Origin: Cyclobacteriaceae bacterium
GTDB taxonomy: Bacteria > Bacteroidota > Bacteroidia > Cytophagales > Cyclobacteriaceae
Assembly: GCA_016786585.1 (NCBI GenBank)
Contig: JAEUUI010000002.1
Location: 1-64,000, forward strand
Direction: 5' to 3'
Length of the DNA: 64,000 nt
Shown one piece after another: positions 1 through 7,917 of the stretch (positions within the stretch are counted from its first letter, which is position 1; the number at the start of each line of letters is the position of its first letter). The translations under genes were made by a program, and so were the position numbers. The notes under the pieces are model-generated. The model searched no databases. It was not told the origin of the DNA and saw only the letters and a list, made by a program, of their open reading frames with translations.

Positions 1-566
1 CAACGCTTCAGAACAATGTTGTCAACATCATGCGCGTTGTTCACGAGAACGTAGACAAAGCCGTCTTTAATGTCTTCGAGCTTTTCCACGAGTTCAGCGA
101 TGACAATATCGCCTGGAAAGAAACCTTGTCTATCGGCAAGCATACTGTATCCACTCACTTCGAAGGCGCGAAATGATCCAGGGCCGAGTCCTGGCAACCA
201 AAATGCCGGAAGGCTTTCAATGTATTCATGATCCTGCGCACCCAACAAATATCCCGCTTGGGCTTTGATGGGCACCAGCACAATGTTGTCTTTTCCGGAA
301 TTGTCAACGGTTGTCACAACGGTGCGAATTTCTCTCAATCCCGCTGTTTTAGTGGGCTTTGCATTCCCAGTAAGATTGTCCCAAGTTGTTGAGTAATACT
401 TTACAATCTTATCAATTGTCTCTAAGGCGGGGTACGTTTGACCACTTTCTATCTGTGATACAGCAGATCGACTTAAATCCACGGAAGCGCCAAATTCCTC
501 CTGAGAGAGGCCTTTTTCGAGCCTCAGTGTCTTAATTTGATTGCCTACGACATCTTTTGACAGCAT
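1..566 (-). CDS. LexA/CI-like repressor: XRE helix-turn-helix plus S24 peptidase (3' end cut by window)
   Basis: The first 188 residues are visible; the C-terminus runs off the left edge. Residues 10-65 form an XRE/Cro-type helix-turn-helix (Lys-Gly-Leu-Ser-Gln-Glu-Glu-Phe, then Ser-Arg-Ser-Ala-Val-Ser-Gln-Ile-Glu-Ser-Gly). Residues about 95-188 are an S24/LexA-type peptidase: an Ala104-Gly105 pair suits the self-cleavage site, Ser141 lies in Gly-Tyr-Ser-Met, and Lys187 in Val-Leu-Lys-Arg suits the catalytic lysine. This family represses phage or ICE genes and is inactivated by RecA-stimulated self-cleavage after DNA damage. It is divergent from a small HTH gene, with operator-like palindromes between them, so it is inferred to be the master repressor of the element. 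The ATG at 566 is the first in frame before the helix-turn-helix. Confidence 0.88.
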   Translation of the reverse strand, partial: MLSKDVVGNQIKTLRLEKGLSQEEFGASVDLSRSAVSQIESGQTYPALETIDKIVKYYSTTWDNLTGNAKPTKTAGLREIRTVVTTVDNSGKDNIVLVPIKAQAGYLLGAQDHEYIESLPAFWLPGLGPGSFRAFEVSGYSMLADRQGFFPGDIVIAELVEKLEDIKDGFVYVLVNNAHDVDNIVLKR

Positions 567-580
567 AAATATATTTGTTT

Positions 581-620
581 AGTAAAACTTGACAATATTA
601 GTAAGCGTTACTTAACATTG
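581..620. promoter_or_regulatory. Divergent operator/promoter region with two operator-like palindromes
   Basis: AGTAA-GCG-TTACT (600-612) is a perfect palindrome with a 3-base centre. AGTAA-AAC-TTGAC (581-593) is a degenerate copy 19 bases away. A TAACATTG box (613-620) with TTG at 589-591 resembles the Bacteroidota -33/-7 promoter for the rightward HTH gene, placing one palindrome between the two boxes. The layout resembles a lambdoid repressor/Cro operator. That the S24 repressor binds here is an inference. Confidence 0.55.
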
Positions 621-654
621 CAAACCAAGCCGAGAATTTAAACGAGATAATTAT

Positions 655-927
655 ATGAAGCGCGAAATCACAAAAACCGAGGAAACCGGAATCAAACCAG
701 AAATCTTTGTATTGAAACCCTACAATCACAAGCAACTGGCGGATTTCTACGGTGTGTGCTGGTTGACGTTTCAGCGTTGGGTAAAGAAGCACGATGAAGA
801 AATCGGAAAGAAGAATGGCCACTTCTACAGTATTAAGCAAGTACTTGTTATCTTCAAGATATTCGGAATGCCTAAACGTTTTAGGGTGTCATTATCAGAG
901 GTCGAGGAAATGTTTAAAGCAGCATAA
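655..927 (+). CDS. Small helix-turn-helix protein (Cro/excisionase-like)
   Basis: A 90-residue protein. Residues about 23-75 look like a DNA-binding helix-turn-helix: Lys-Gln-Leu-Ala-Asp-Phe-Tyr-Gly-Val, then Thr-Phe-Gln-Arg-Trp-Val, then a Gly-His-Phe-Tyr-Ser-Ile-Lys-Gln-Val wing-like stretch ending in Gly-Met-Pro. Small proteins of this style are frequent in Bacteroidota phages and integrative elements. It is transcribed away from the S24 repressor across a shared operator region, so a Cro-like or excisionase role is likely. It is followed by 182 bases without a gene before jetA. Exact family is not recognised; function is inferred from fold and position. Confidence 0.65.
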   Translation: MKREITKTEETGIKPEIFVLKPYNHKQLADFYGVCWLTFQRWVKKHDEEIGKKNGHFYSIKQVLVIFKIFGMPKRFRVSLSEVEEMFKAA

Positions 928-969
928 TGGCCAATAGAGTAGAAATAGTATGATCATTGTCAATAAAGA

Positions 970-995
970 ATATAGGGTACCTAAGTGTCCTATAT
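970..995. promoter_or_regulatory. Palindrome upstream of jetA
   Basis: ATATAGG (970-976) and CCTATAT (989-995) form a 7-base inverted repeat around a 12-base centre, in the only sizeable gap between the element's regulatory genes and the Wadjet operon. There is no T-run after it on the plus strand, so an operator is more likely than a terminator. The rest of 928-1109 shows no other structure that I can support. Confidence 0.35.
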
Positions 996-1109
996 GAACT
1001 TGTTGAAAGTAAATAGGCCGCACAAATTTCCCGCTGGACCAAGTAAACAGCATTGTAGACAAGTTTGACTTTGAAGGAAAAAAGGTCAGAACTCTTTTCA
1101 CCATAGCAA

Positions 1110-2570
1110 ATGATTGACAGCTCTAAAATAGCCGAAATTATAAATACCTCTCCGAGTGTTGAGCTTCTCCGACTAAGGAATAGAGAAGCCATCGTTGGTT
1201 TTCTTGTAAAGACTTTTAGCAACCTACAAGGGACCATTTCGTCCGATAGTATACACAATCAGCTTGCAGACTATTTGGAATTCAAACACATCGAAAATGA
1301 CGATGAAAACGAGATAGAATTGATCGACACCTATGAAGTAAAAGCCAAAAAATATATCCAGAGCTGGACAAACAAAGGCTTTTTAACGAACTATCAGGAT
1401 GAACAGGGTGAAATATTTTATGAACTTTCATCGCACTCAAGCAAAACTATTGACTGGTTATCAAGCCTTAAAAAAGAGGAGTACATTGGTACAGAGTCTA
1501 AATTCAGGAACATATTTAGCCAATTAAAAGAATTGGTGGAATTTACTAATGATAATACTGAAAATAGAATTCAACTTCTTGAAATCAAAAAACTAGAAAT
1601 TGAGCAGCAAATTCAAAGAATAAAAACAGGGGAAGATGTAAAAGTGTTTCAGGAGTATGAAATCGTCCCTCGTTTTAATCAGTTAAATCAATCTGCCAAA
1701 GAATTACTCTCTGACTTTAGAGAGGTTGAAGAAAACTTCAAAGAAATTACAAAAGCGATTTACCAAAAGCACGCTGACGGAAGCTTGGCAAAAAGCGACA
1801 TTCTAGAGTTCACATTTGATGCTCTTGACGCACTCAAAGAAAGTCAACAAGGCAAAAGCTTTTATGCTTTTTGGTCTTTCATTTTAAATCCAGACTTACA
1901 AAAAGAATGGGAAACTTTAACTAAAGAATTATACAAGACGCTAGAAAGTAAATCCATTCCTGTAAACGACCAGTTCCTCAAAGGAATGAAAAAACACTTA
2001 CATGGTTCGGGCCAAAAGGTCTATAAAGCGAACGATAAAATGGCTGAGAAATTGAGTCGCATTATCCGTGAAAGTGAGAGTTCAAAATCAGAAGCGACTA
2101 AAAATATCATTCAGGAAATCAAGAAGCAACTTGTCGAATTAAGCAAGGCAAGGAGGAAGCCAGAGTTTTCATTTGAATTGGAAACTGAAATTGAAATTAG
2201 TCTTTCCTTTGAACGAAAATTGACTACTGAACAAAGTGAAGAACTCACCTATACAAACAAACCGAGAATTGCAGACGACAGCATCACTTCGTCTAATCAT
2301 TTAGGTAAGTTATTTTCTCAATCAAATGTTGACAAAGAATTGTTGCGAAAAAGAGTTAAAGACCTTTTGAAAGAAAAATCTCAAGCAACACTTTTAGACG
2401 TGATTGAAAATTATGGCGGGCTTGAAAAAGGCTTACCTGAACTCTTCGGGTATATCGGTATTGTAAAAGAATTTAAACACAATATCAGCCCAGAGAAAAC
2501 GCAAAGTATTGTTTTTGATACTAAAAACCAGAAGCAAATTGTAATTCCTGAAATTATTTTGACCAAATGA
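1110..2570 (+). CDS. jetA: Wadjet protein JetA (DUF3375, kleisin-like)
   Basis: A 486-residue protein, first gene of a four-gene Wadjet operon. It begins with a helical/winged-helix-like N-terminus (Pro-Ser-Val-Glu-Leu-Leu-Arg-Leu-Arg-Asn) and continues with long charged helices at about 150-350, then a C-terminal domain near 400-486. In characterised Wadjet systems JetA is the MukF-like kleisin that bridges the JetC ATPase heads and holds JetB. The assignment rests on the DUF3375-like character and above all on the unmistakable JetC and JetD downstream in canonical order. Its stop overlaps the jetB start by four bases, suggesting translational coupling. Base composition is clearly AT-rich compared with the element's methyltransferase-helicase gene. 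Confidence 0.9.
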   Translation: MIDSSKIAEIINTSPSVELLRLRNREAIVGFLVKTFSNLQGTISSDSIHNQLADYLEFKHIENDDENEIELIDTYEVKAKKYIQSWTNKGFLTNYQDEQGEIFYELSSHSSKTIDWLSSLKKEEYIGTESKFRNIFSQLKELVEFTNDNTENRIQLLEIKKLEIEQQIQRIKTGEDVKVFQEYEIVPRFNQLNQSAKELLSDFREVEENFKEITKAIYQKHADGSLAKSDILEFTFDALDALKESQQGKSFYAFWSFILNPDLQKEWETLTKELYKTLESKSIPVNDQFLKGMKKHLHGSGQKVYKANDKMAEKLSRIIRESESSKSEATKNIIQEIKKQLVELSKARRKPEFSFELETEIEISLSFERKLTTEQSEELTYTNKPRIADDSITSSNHLGKLFSQSNVDKELLRKRVKDLLKEKSQATLLDVIENYGGLEKGLPELFGYIGIVKEFKHNISPEKTQSIVFDTKNQKQIVIPEIILTK

Positions 2571-3145
2571 GCAGTTTAGAGAAGCACGTTAGACCATACA
2601 GCAAAGCGATAGTGAGGTTACTCAAATCGACTGTTGAACGAAACTCAAACGTTTGGGATGATATAATCAATTATCGCAGTGAAATTCAAGAATACATCCG
2701 CCAGATTGGTTTGGAGCTAATCGTTAAAAAAGATGAAGGCTTTGCTTTTGTAAAACAATTTGAAGATAGCGAAGGCAACACACTGGGTTTAGTTCAAAGG
2801 CGACAAATCGGCTTTGAAACATCAATCGTTCTTGTTGTACTGCGACAAAGTTTAGAAGAATTTGATAGTAACCCAACACAATTATCAACAGAGAAATTTA
2901 TAACTGATTCTGAAATAAAAGATGAGTTGGAGTTGTTTTTACCTGAAAAATTTAACCGTGTAAAGTTTATCAATGATTTGAACAAGTACATCAATGCCGC
3001 AGTTGATTTAGGGTACTTGAAAGAGATCAGCAAAAAAGACAGCCAAACGAAATACCAAATTCACCGAATAATCAAGGAAAAAATAACACTGGATATATTG
3101 CAAGATTTTAAAACAAGGTTACAGGGATATGTTGAGTCTGTTTAG
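2567..3145 (+). CDS. jetB: Wadjet protein JetB (DUF4194, MukE-like KITE)
   Basis: A 192-residue acidic protein with two winged-helix-like stretches. An N-terminal part has Arg-Ser-Glu-Ile-Gln-Glu-Tyr-Ile-Arg-Gln-Ile-Gly-Leu-Glu-Leu, and a C-terminal half has Leu-Asn-Lys-Tyr-Ile-Asn-Ala-Ala-Val-Asp-Leu-Gly-Tyr-Leu. The latter is typical of the MukE-like KITE subunit of bacterial condensins. In Wadjet, JetB binds the JetA kleisin as part of the loop-extruding JetABC complex. It overlaps jetA by 4 bases and jetC by 17 bases. Identification is supported by length and by its position between jetA and jetC. Confidence 0.9.
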   Translation: MSSLEKHVRPYSKAIVRLLKSTVERNSNVWDDIINYRSEIQEYIRQIGLELIVKKDEGFAFVKQFEDSEGNTLGLVQRRQIGFETSIVLVVLRQSLEEFDSNPTQLSTEKFITDSEIKDELELFLPEKFNRVKFINDLNKYINAAVDLGYLKEISKKDSQTKYQIHRIIKEKITLDILQDFKTRLQGYVESV

Positions 3146-6100
3146 TACAAGTTCGGATAAGGCGGGTTTCAGACTTCAATATATGGAAGTATTTAACTGG
3201 GGAACGTTTACTGAAAAGGTTTTTAGAATAAATCCGAAAGGAAATAATTCTCTATTGACCGGAGCAAACGCTTCAGGAAAAAGCACGTACGTTGATGCAC
3301 TACTTACTTTGATTGTTCCTGCAAAGAAAGATCGTTTCTACAATCAATCATCTGGAGTTGAGAAAAAAGGAGACCGCACCGAAGAAACCTATGTCTTGGG
3401 GCACTATGGAAATATCCAGGAGGAAGGAAAAAGCTCAACTTCAACACAGAAATTGCGTGACACAAATACATATTCCGTAATCCTTGCTTCTTTCTCAAAT
3501 ACCGATCAAAAGCAAATCACTCTGTTTCAGGTTCGCTGGTTTTCAAATAATGAATTAAGACGACAATTCGGAATTGCTCACGTTTCGCTAGACATAGAAA
3601 AGGATTTTAGCCTGTTTGACTCAAAAGGAAATTGGAAAAAGCGTTTAGAACAAACATACAACACAAACGTTTCTAAGAAGAAAATTGAATTCATTGAGGG
3701 GCCAACAGCTTATGCCGAAAGGATGTCAGACCTTTTTGGAATGCGATCCCCAAAAGCATTGTCTTTGTTCAATCAAGTTGTAGGTGTAAAAGTCCTGGAG
3801 GATTTAGATGATTTCATTAGAACAAATATGTTGGAAGAACAAGATTCCGAAACAGAATTTATTCAACTCAAGGAAAGCTTTTTGACTCTAATGGATGCTA
3901 AAACCAACATTGAAAAAGCCAAAGAGCAAATCAAACAGTTAATACCTATCAACGACATTGCAATAGCACTAACCAATATCCAAGTAGATTTGCTGCGATT
4001 GGAGAAATCAAAAGAAACAGCTGTATACTGGTTTTCTAAGAAAGGCGTTGAGTTGGGCGAAAAAGAATTAAGGAAGTACAAAGATGAATTACAACAATTA
4101 AGTGATGAGTTAGCTGAGCTAAGAAGTAAGGAAGAGGATCTAAAACACGACGAAAGAACAATTTCTATCTCTATTGAAAAAGATGAAGTGGGAAGCAAGA
4201 TCAAAGATTTAGAAAAGGAAATCAAAAACCTTCAAACCTTAAAGGACAACAGAAGCAAGAAACTTGATGACTACAACAAAATAGCTCAAAGCATTAAGCT
4301 AATTTCAAATCCAAGCGAGGATACATTTATCACAAACCGAGAAGAAGCTAAGCGATTAAAACTAAATGCTCAACAAAATATTGATGATGAAAGTGAAAAC
4401 CTTCGTGCCTTAAAAAACAAAGAGGATGAATTAACAAACTCTACCAATGATTTGGTCAGTATGATTCAGACACTTCAAAAAAACAAAAACAATATCGCTG
4501 GTCGTGAGGCAGAAATACGCGATGAAATTATTACAGAAATTGGGGCCAACAGAGAAGAAATCCCTTTCATTGGCGAACTCATTAAAGTAAAAGAAGATGA
4601 AACGAAGTGGGAATCCTCAATTGAAAAGGTTCTTCATAATTTTGCTCTGCGACTGATTGTTCCAGCTAGGCACTACTCAAAAGTAAATCAGTACGTAAAC
4701 AACAATAATTTGCGAGGAAGGATTCGCTATGACAAATACGAAAGGCAAGATTATCTCAAAGATCTGGCGCAAAAGGATATTAACGAGAAATCTTTAGTAA
4801 ATAAGATCGACATAAAGCCTAAAACGCAGTATTATGACTGGATTGAAGAATATCTACAAAGTCAATTTGATTTTGTTTGTGTAGATAATCTTGCCGAGTT
4901 TGAACGCCATTCAGAAATGGCAATCACTCAAAACGGGCTTATAAAATTCAAAAAAGGTAAACATGAAAAAGACGACAGACCACATATTTCAAGAAAAGAA
5001 AACTATGTTTTGGGGTGGGACAACAAAGAGAAGATTGCCTCTTTTAAAAAAGAGCTAATAACGCTGCAAAGTCAGCAAACCGAGAATAGAAAGGCGATTA
5101 CAAAGAAAATTTCAGACATAAAAGATTTAGGATCATACAAGGATGAATGTCACAATCTGTTTTCAAAATTTGATAAATACGATGACATAAACTGGCAAGA
5201 TTATGCCAAAGAACTACTTGAAAAGGAAAGACAGAAATCAGATTTAGAAAAAACCAATGACCGAGTTAAGAAGTTACAAGAGCAATTGGAAGCTGTTCAG
5301 AAAAATCTAAAACAACTTTCGGAAGGTGATATTTTTAATAAAGGCCAAGAAATATTTAGAAAAAACCAACAAGTTGAAGATGTTGAAAAAGTTATAAAAA
5401 GTAACAAGGCTATTCTTGATCCATTAGGAAACATTGACGTCCATCAATTTGAAACCCAAAATGCAGATTTATTGGGTATTGAATATGCAAGCTTTGAATC
5501 AAGTCGCACTCGCTTTCAAAGCGAAAATTCAAGAGAAACAAGAGAGCTAGAAAAACAGAAAGCGGAAAAAGAAAGTGAAGTAAGAATCAAAATAAATGAC
5601 TTTAAACAGCCGACAGAAGAAATTACTAATAAATTCAAAGATTGGCGTTCTGATGCGAACTCACTGCCAGATTCAATACATCTAGATTTAATCAGTGGAT
5701 ATCAGGAGAGGTTAAGAATTCTTCAAAGAGATGACCTTCCAAGATTCGAAACAAAGTTTAATAACTACCTTCAAGAAACCATTACTAACAAAGTAGGTGA
5801 TTTCAGAATGTTCTTTGAGAACTGGTCTGATTCAATTAGAGAAAATATTAAACACTTGAATGACTCTTTGAAAGAAATTGATTTTAAAAACAAACCTCAA
5901 ACCTATATTCAGCTTGTTGCCCCAAATAAAATCAGTGATGAAGTAAAAGAGTTTAGAAATTTACTGAACGCTGCAATTCCAAATATCAGAGAAGTTGACG
6001 CCTCCATAGACGGAAGAAGAAACCACTTCTTTAATCATATTGAACCCTTAATTTCAAAATTGGACAAAGAAGAATGGCGCAAGAAAGTAATGGACGTTCG

Positions 6101-6527
6101 CTCCTGGTTTAGTTACAAAGCCGAAGAATTTTACAAAGAAACAAACGCCAAATTCAAGACCTATGAAGCAATGGGGCAACTTTCTGGAGGTGAAAAGGCA
6201 CAACTTACTTACACAATTTTAGGATCAGCAATCGCCTATCAATTTGGCTTGACAAAAGATGGACTACAAACTAATTCTTTCAGATTTATTGCTATTGACG
6301 AGGCTTTTAAAGCCCAGGACGAAGACAAAGCGCGTTACCTGATTACGCTCTGTAAACAACTTCATTTGCAATTGTTAGTGGTTACACCAAGTGATAACAT
6401 TCACATTGTAGAAAACGACATTTCGTTCGTTCATTTTGTAGAACGTAAAGAGGAAAGACATTCATGGCTTTACGATATGCCGATTGAACAATTCAAAGAA
6501 GAAAAAGCGAAATACGTGCGGCAATGA
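3129..6527 (+). CDS. jetC: Wadjet protein JetC (MukB-like SMC ATPase)
   Basis: A 1132-residue SMC-type ATPase. The N-terminal head carries a Walker A at residues 45-52 (Gly-Ala-Asn-Ala-Ser-Gly-Lys-Ser). Two long charged coiled-coil regions (about 300-470 and 690-960) flank a central hinge-like segment rich in hydrophobic residues (about 500-640). The C-terminal head has the ABC signature Leu-Ser-Gly-Gly-Glu at 1018-1022 and a Walker B Ile-Asp-Glu around 1056-1058. In Wadjet, JetC with JetA and JetB extrudes DNA loops and recognises small closed circular DNA, which JetD then cleaves. All ATPase motifs are intact, so the system should be functional. The gene overlaps both neighbours. Confidence 0.96.
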   Translation: MLSLFSTSSDKAGFRLQYMEVFNWGTFTEKVFRINPKGNNSLLTGANASGKSTYVDALLTLIVPAKKDRFYNQSSGVEKKGDRTEETYVLGHYGNIQEEGKSSTSTQKLRDTNTYSVILASFSNTDQKQITLFQVRWFSNNELRRQFGIAHVSLDIEKDFSLFDSKGNWKKRLEQTYNTNVSKKKIEFIEGPTAYAERMSDLFGMRSPKALSLFNQVVGVKVLEDLDDFIRTNMLEEQDSETEFIQLKESFLTLMDAKTNIEKAKEQIKQLIPINDIAIALTNIQVDLLRLEKSKETAVYWFSKKGVELGEKELRKYKDELQQLSDELAELRSKEEDLKHDERTISISIEKDEVGSKIKDLEKEIKNLQTLKDNRSKKLDDYNKIAQSIKLISNPSEDTFITNREEAKRLKLNAQQNIDDESENLRALKNKEDELTNSTNDLVSMIQTLQKNKNNIAGREAEIRDEIITEIGANREEIPFIGELIKVKEDETKWESSIEKVLHNFALRLIVPARHYSKVNQYVNNNNLRGRIRYDKYERQDYLKDLAQKDINEKSLVNKIDIKPKTQYYDWIEEYLQSQFDFVCVDNLAEFERHSEMAITQNGLIKFKKGKHEKDDRPHISRKENYVLGWDNKEKIASFKKELITLQSQQTENRKAITKKISDIKDLGSYKDECHNLFSKFDKYDDINWQDYAKELLEKERQKSDLEKTNDRVKKLQEQLEAVQKNLKQLSEGDIFNKGQEIFRKNQQVEDVEKVIKSNKAILDPLGNIDVHQFETQNADLLGIEYASFESSRTRFQSENSRETRELEKQKAEKESEVRIKINDFKQPTEEITNKFKDWRSDANSLPDSIHLDLISGYQERLRILQRDDLPRFETKFNNYLQETITNKVGDFRMFFENWSDSIRENIKHLNDSLKEIDFKNKPQTYIQLVAPNKISDEVKEFRNLLNAAIPNIREVDASIDGRRNHFFNHIEPLISKLDKEEWRKKVMDVRSWFSYKAEEFYKETNAKFKTYEAMGQLSGGEKAQLTYTILGSAIAYQFGLTKDGLQTNSFRFIAIDEAFKAQDEDKARYLITLCKQLHLQLLVVTPSDNIHIVENDISFVHFVERKEERHSWLYDMPIEQFKEEKAKYVRQ

Positions 6528-7672
6528 TTACACCCCAAGAAATAAAAGGTAAGGCAGAAAGAAAATACATATCTTATCTACAAGCGCTTGCTAATAACGT
6601 GCCCTTTTCAAAACTTACTATCCCTGGAGATAAATCTTACACTAAATCATCTCTTCCCGATTTCGAAAAGGAAATTCAGTTAATCATTAGTCACTCTAAG
6701 GAGAAAAAGAGCTTTGGATATTCATTGGAATTTCAGAAGATAAAAACTAAGTATTTGGGAACACAGGATTTGCCTATTTCAATCTACTTTGAAACAGAGA
6801 AAGATTTTTTGAAGTTTCTTGGGAAGGAGAAAGAAGTTGAGCTATTTAGGGAGAACTTAGATAAAATCTCCACTGCGTTTCCTGAGTTGAAAACCTGGGC
6901 GACTCAAAATCCTTCAAAAGTTATACAAAACCAAGCAGAATGGACTAGCATTTTGAAGGTAAGTCAATACTTTAAACAAAACCCTATACCCAATCTGTAC
7001 ATAAGAGAATTGCCTATAAGTGTCCATACTAAATTCATCGAAAGAAATCAGAGTGTGATCAGGGAATTGCTCGACTTTCTTATTCCGGAAAGCATCAACA
7101 AAGCAGAAAAACAGTTTGAAAAAAGATTTAACCTGAAATATGCCGAATCCCAAATTCGGTTCAAAGTACTTGACAAAAGAATCAGCCAAACCTTCTTTTC
7201 AGGTCTTGATGATTTGGCAATTACAGTAAGCCAATTTGAAAGATTACACTTACCAATCAAAAAAGTCTTGATTGTAGAAAATAAAACAACGCTCTATACC
7301 ACATTGACACTTCCTAAAATGGATGAGGCGATTGCTGTTTTCGGCCAAGGTAATGCTGTTAATCTTATTAAGACTGCAACTTGGCTTTCGGAAAAAGAGA
7401 TCTTGTACTGGGGCGATATTGACGTTCAGGGTTTTGAAATACTTTCCAGACTACGGCAGCATTTTAGACACGCAAAAAGTGTTCTTATGGACGAGTTGAC
7501 GTTTAATAAATTCTTTGAAAACGATCTAGGGACACCAACAAGTATTTCGACAGAACTAAATTTGACAAACGAAGAACATCAGCTTTACAATACTTTACGA
7601 ATGAACAATTGGAGACTTGAACAAGAGAAAATTCCGTTTGACTATGTGAACGAGTATTTCAAAAATGATTAA
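6524..7672 (+). CDS. jetD: Wadjet nuclease JetD (DUF3322/DUF2220, Topo VI-like Toprim)
   Basis: A 382-residue protein that ends the Wadjet operon, overlapping jetC by four bases. An N-terminal arm/winged-helix region (about 1-200) precedes a Toprim-like domain. The probable metal ligands are Glu252 in Ile-Val-Glu-Asn-Lys and Asp298 and Asp300 in Gly-Asp-Ile-Asp-Val-Gln-Gly. JetD is the Topo VI-related endonuclease subunit that cuts plasmid DNA once JetABC has captured it. The acidic residues expected for catalysis are present, so there is no sign of decay. A gene-free stretch (7673-7917) follows, so the operon appears to end here. Confidence 0.95.
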   Translation: MITPQEIKGKAERKYISYLQALANNVPFSKLTIPGDKSYTKSSLPDFEKEIQLIISHSKEKKSFGYSLEFQKIKTKYLGTQDLPISIYFETEKDFLKFLGKEKEVELFRENLDKISTAFPELKTWATQNPSKVIQNQAEWTSILKVSQYFKQNPIPNLYIRELPISVHTKFIERNQSVIRELLDFLIPESINKAEKQFEKRFNLKYAESQIRFKVLDKRISQTFFSGLDDLAITVSQFERLHLPIKKVLIVENKTTLYTTLTLPKMDEAIAVFGQGNAVNLIKTATWLSEKEILYWGDIDVQGFEILSRLRQHFRHAKSVLMDELTFNKFFENDLGTPTSISTELNLTNEEHQLYNTLRMNNWRLEQEKIPFDYVNEYFKND

Positions 7673-7917
7673 TAGGTTGACTTCAAATGACCGCACACAG
7701 CCACATCTAAAGCCAGTCAATAAGTGTGGTCAGTTCGATGTAAATGGACAATGACGTAAATATCTGAACCGATTGGCGTAATAACAGATGAGGCTAGAAA
7801 TGAAGTTTGGAGACAGCCCTTCTCAATCCGTAGATATTCATGCAAAATCCCTAATAATATTTTATAGCCATTTACAATCATTAACCCTCGCTTTGAACAC
7901 ACTCTACATTTGTTGGA

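Noticed and set aside
392-404. Third operator AGTAA-TAC-TTTAC inside the repressor gene
   Set aside because: Only one half-site fits well and it lies in coding sequence, so it is probably chance.
914-1258. 114-residue minus-strand frame over the jetA leader and start
   Set aside because: Antisense to jetA, no domain, and composition typical of a chance frame.
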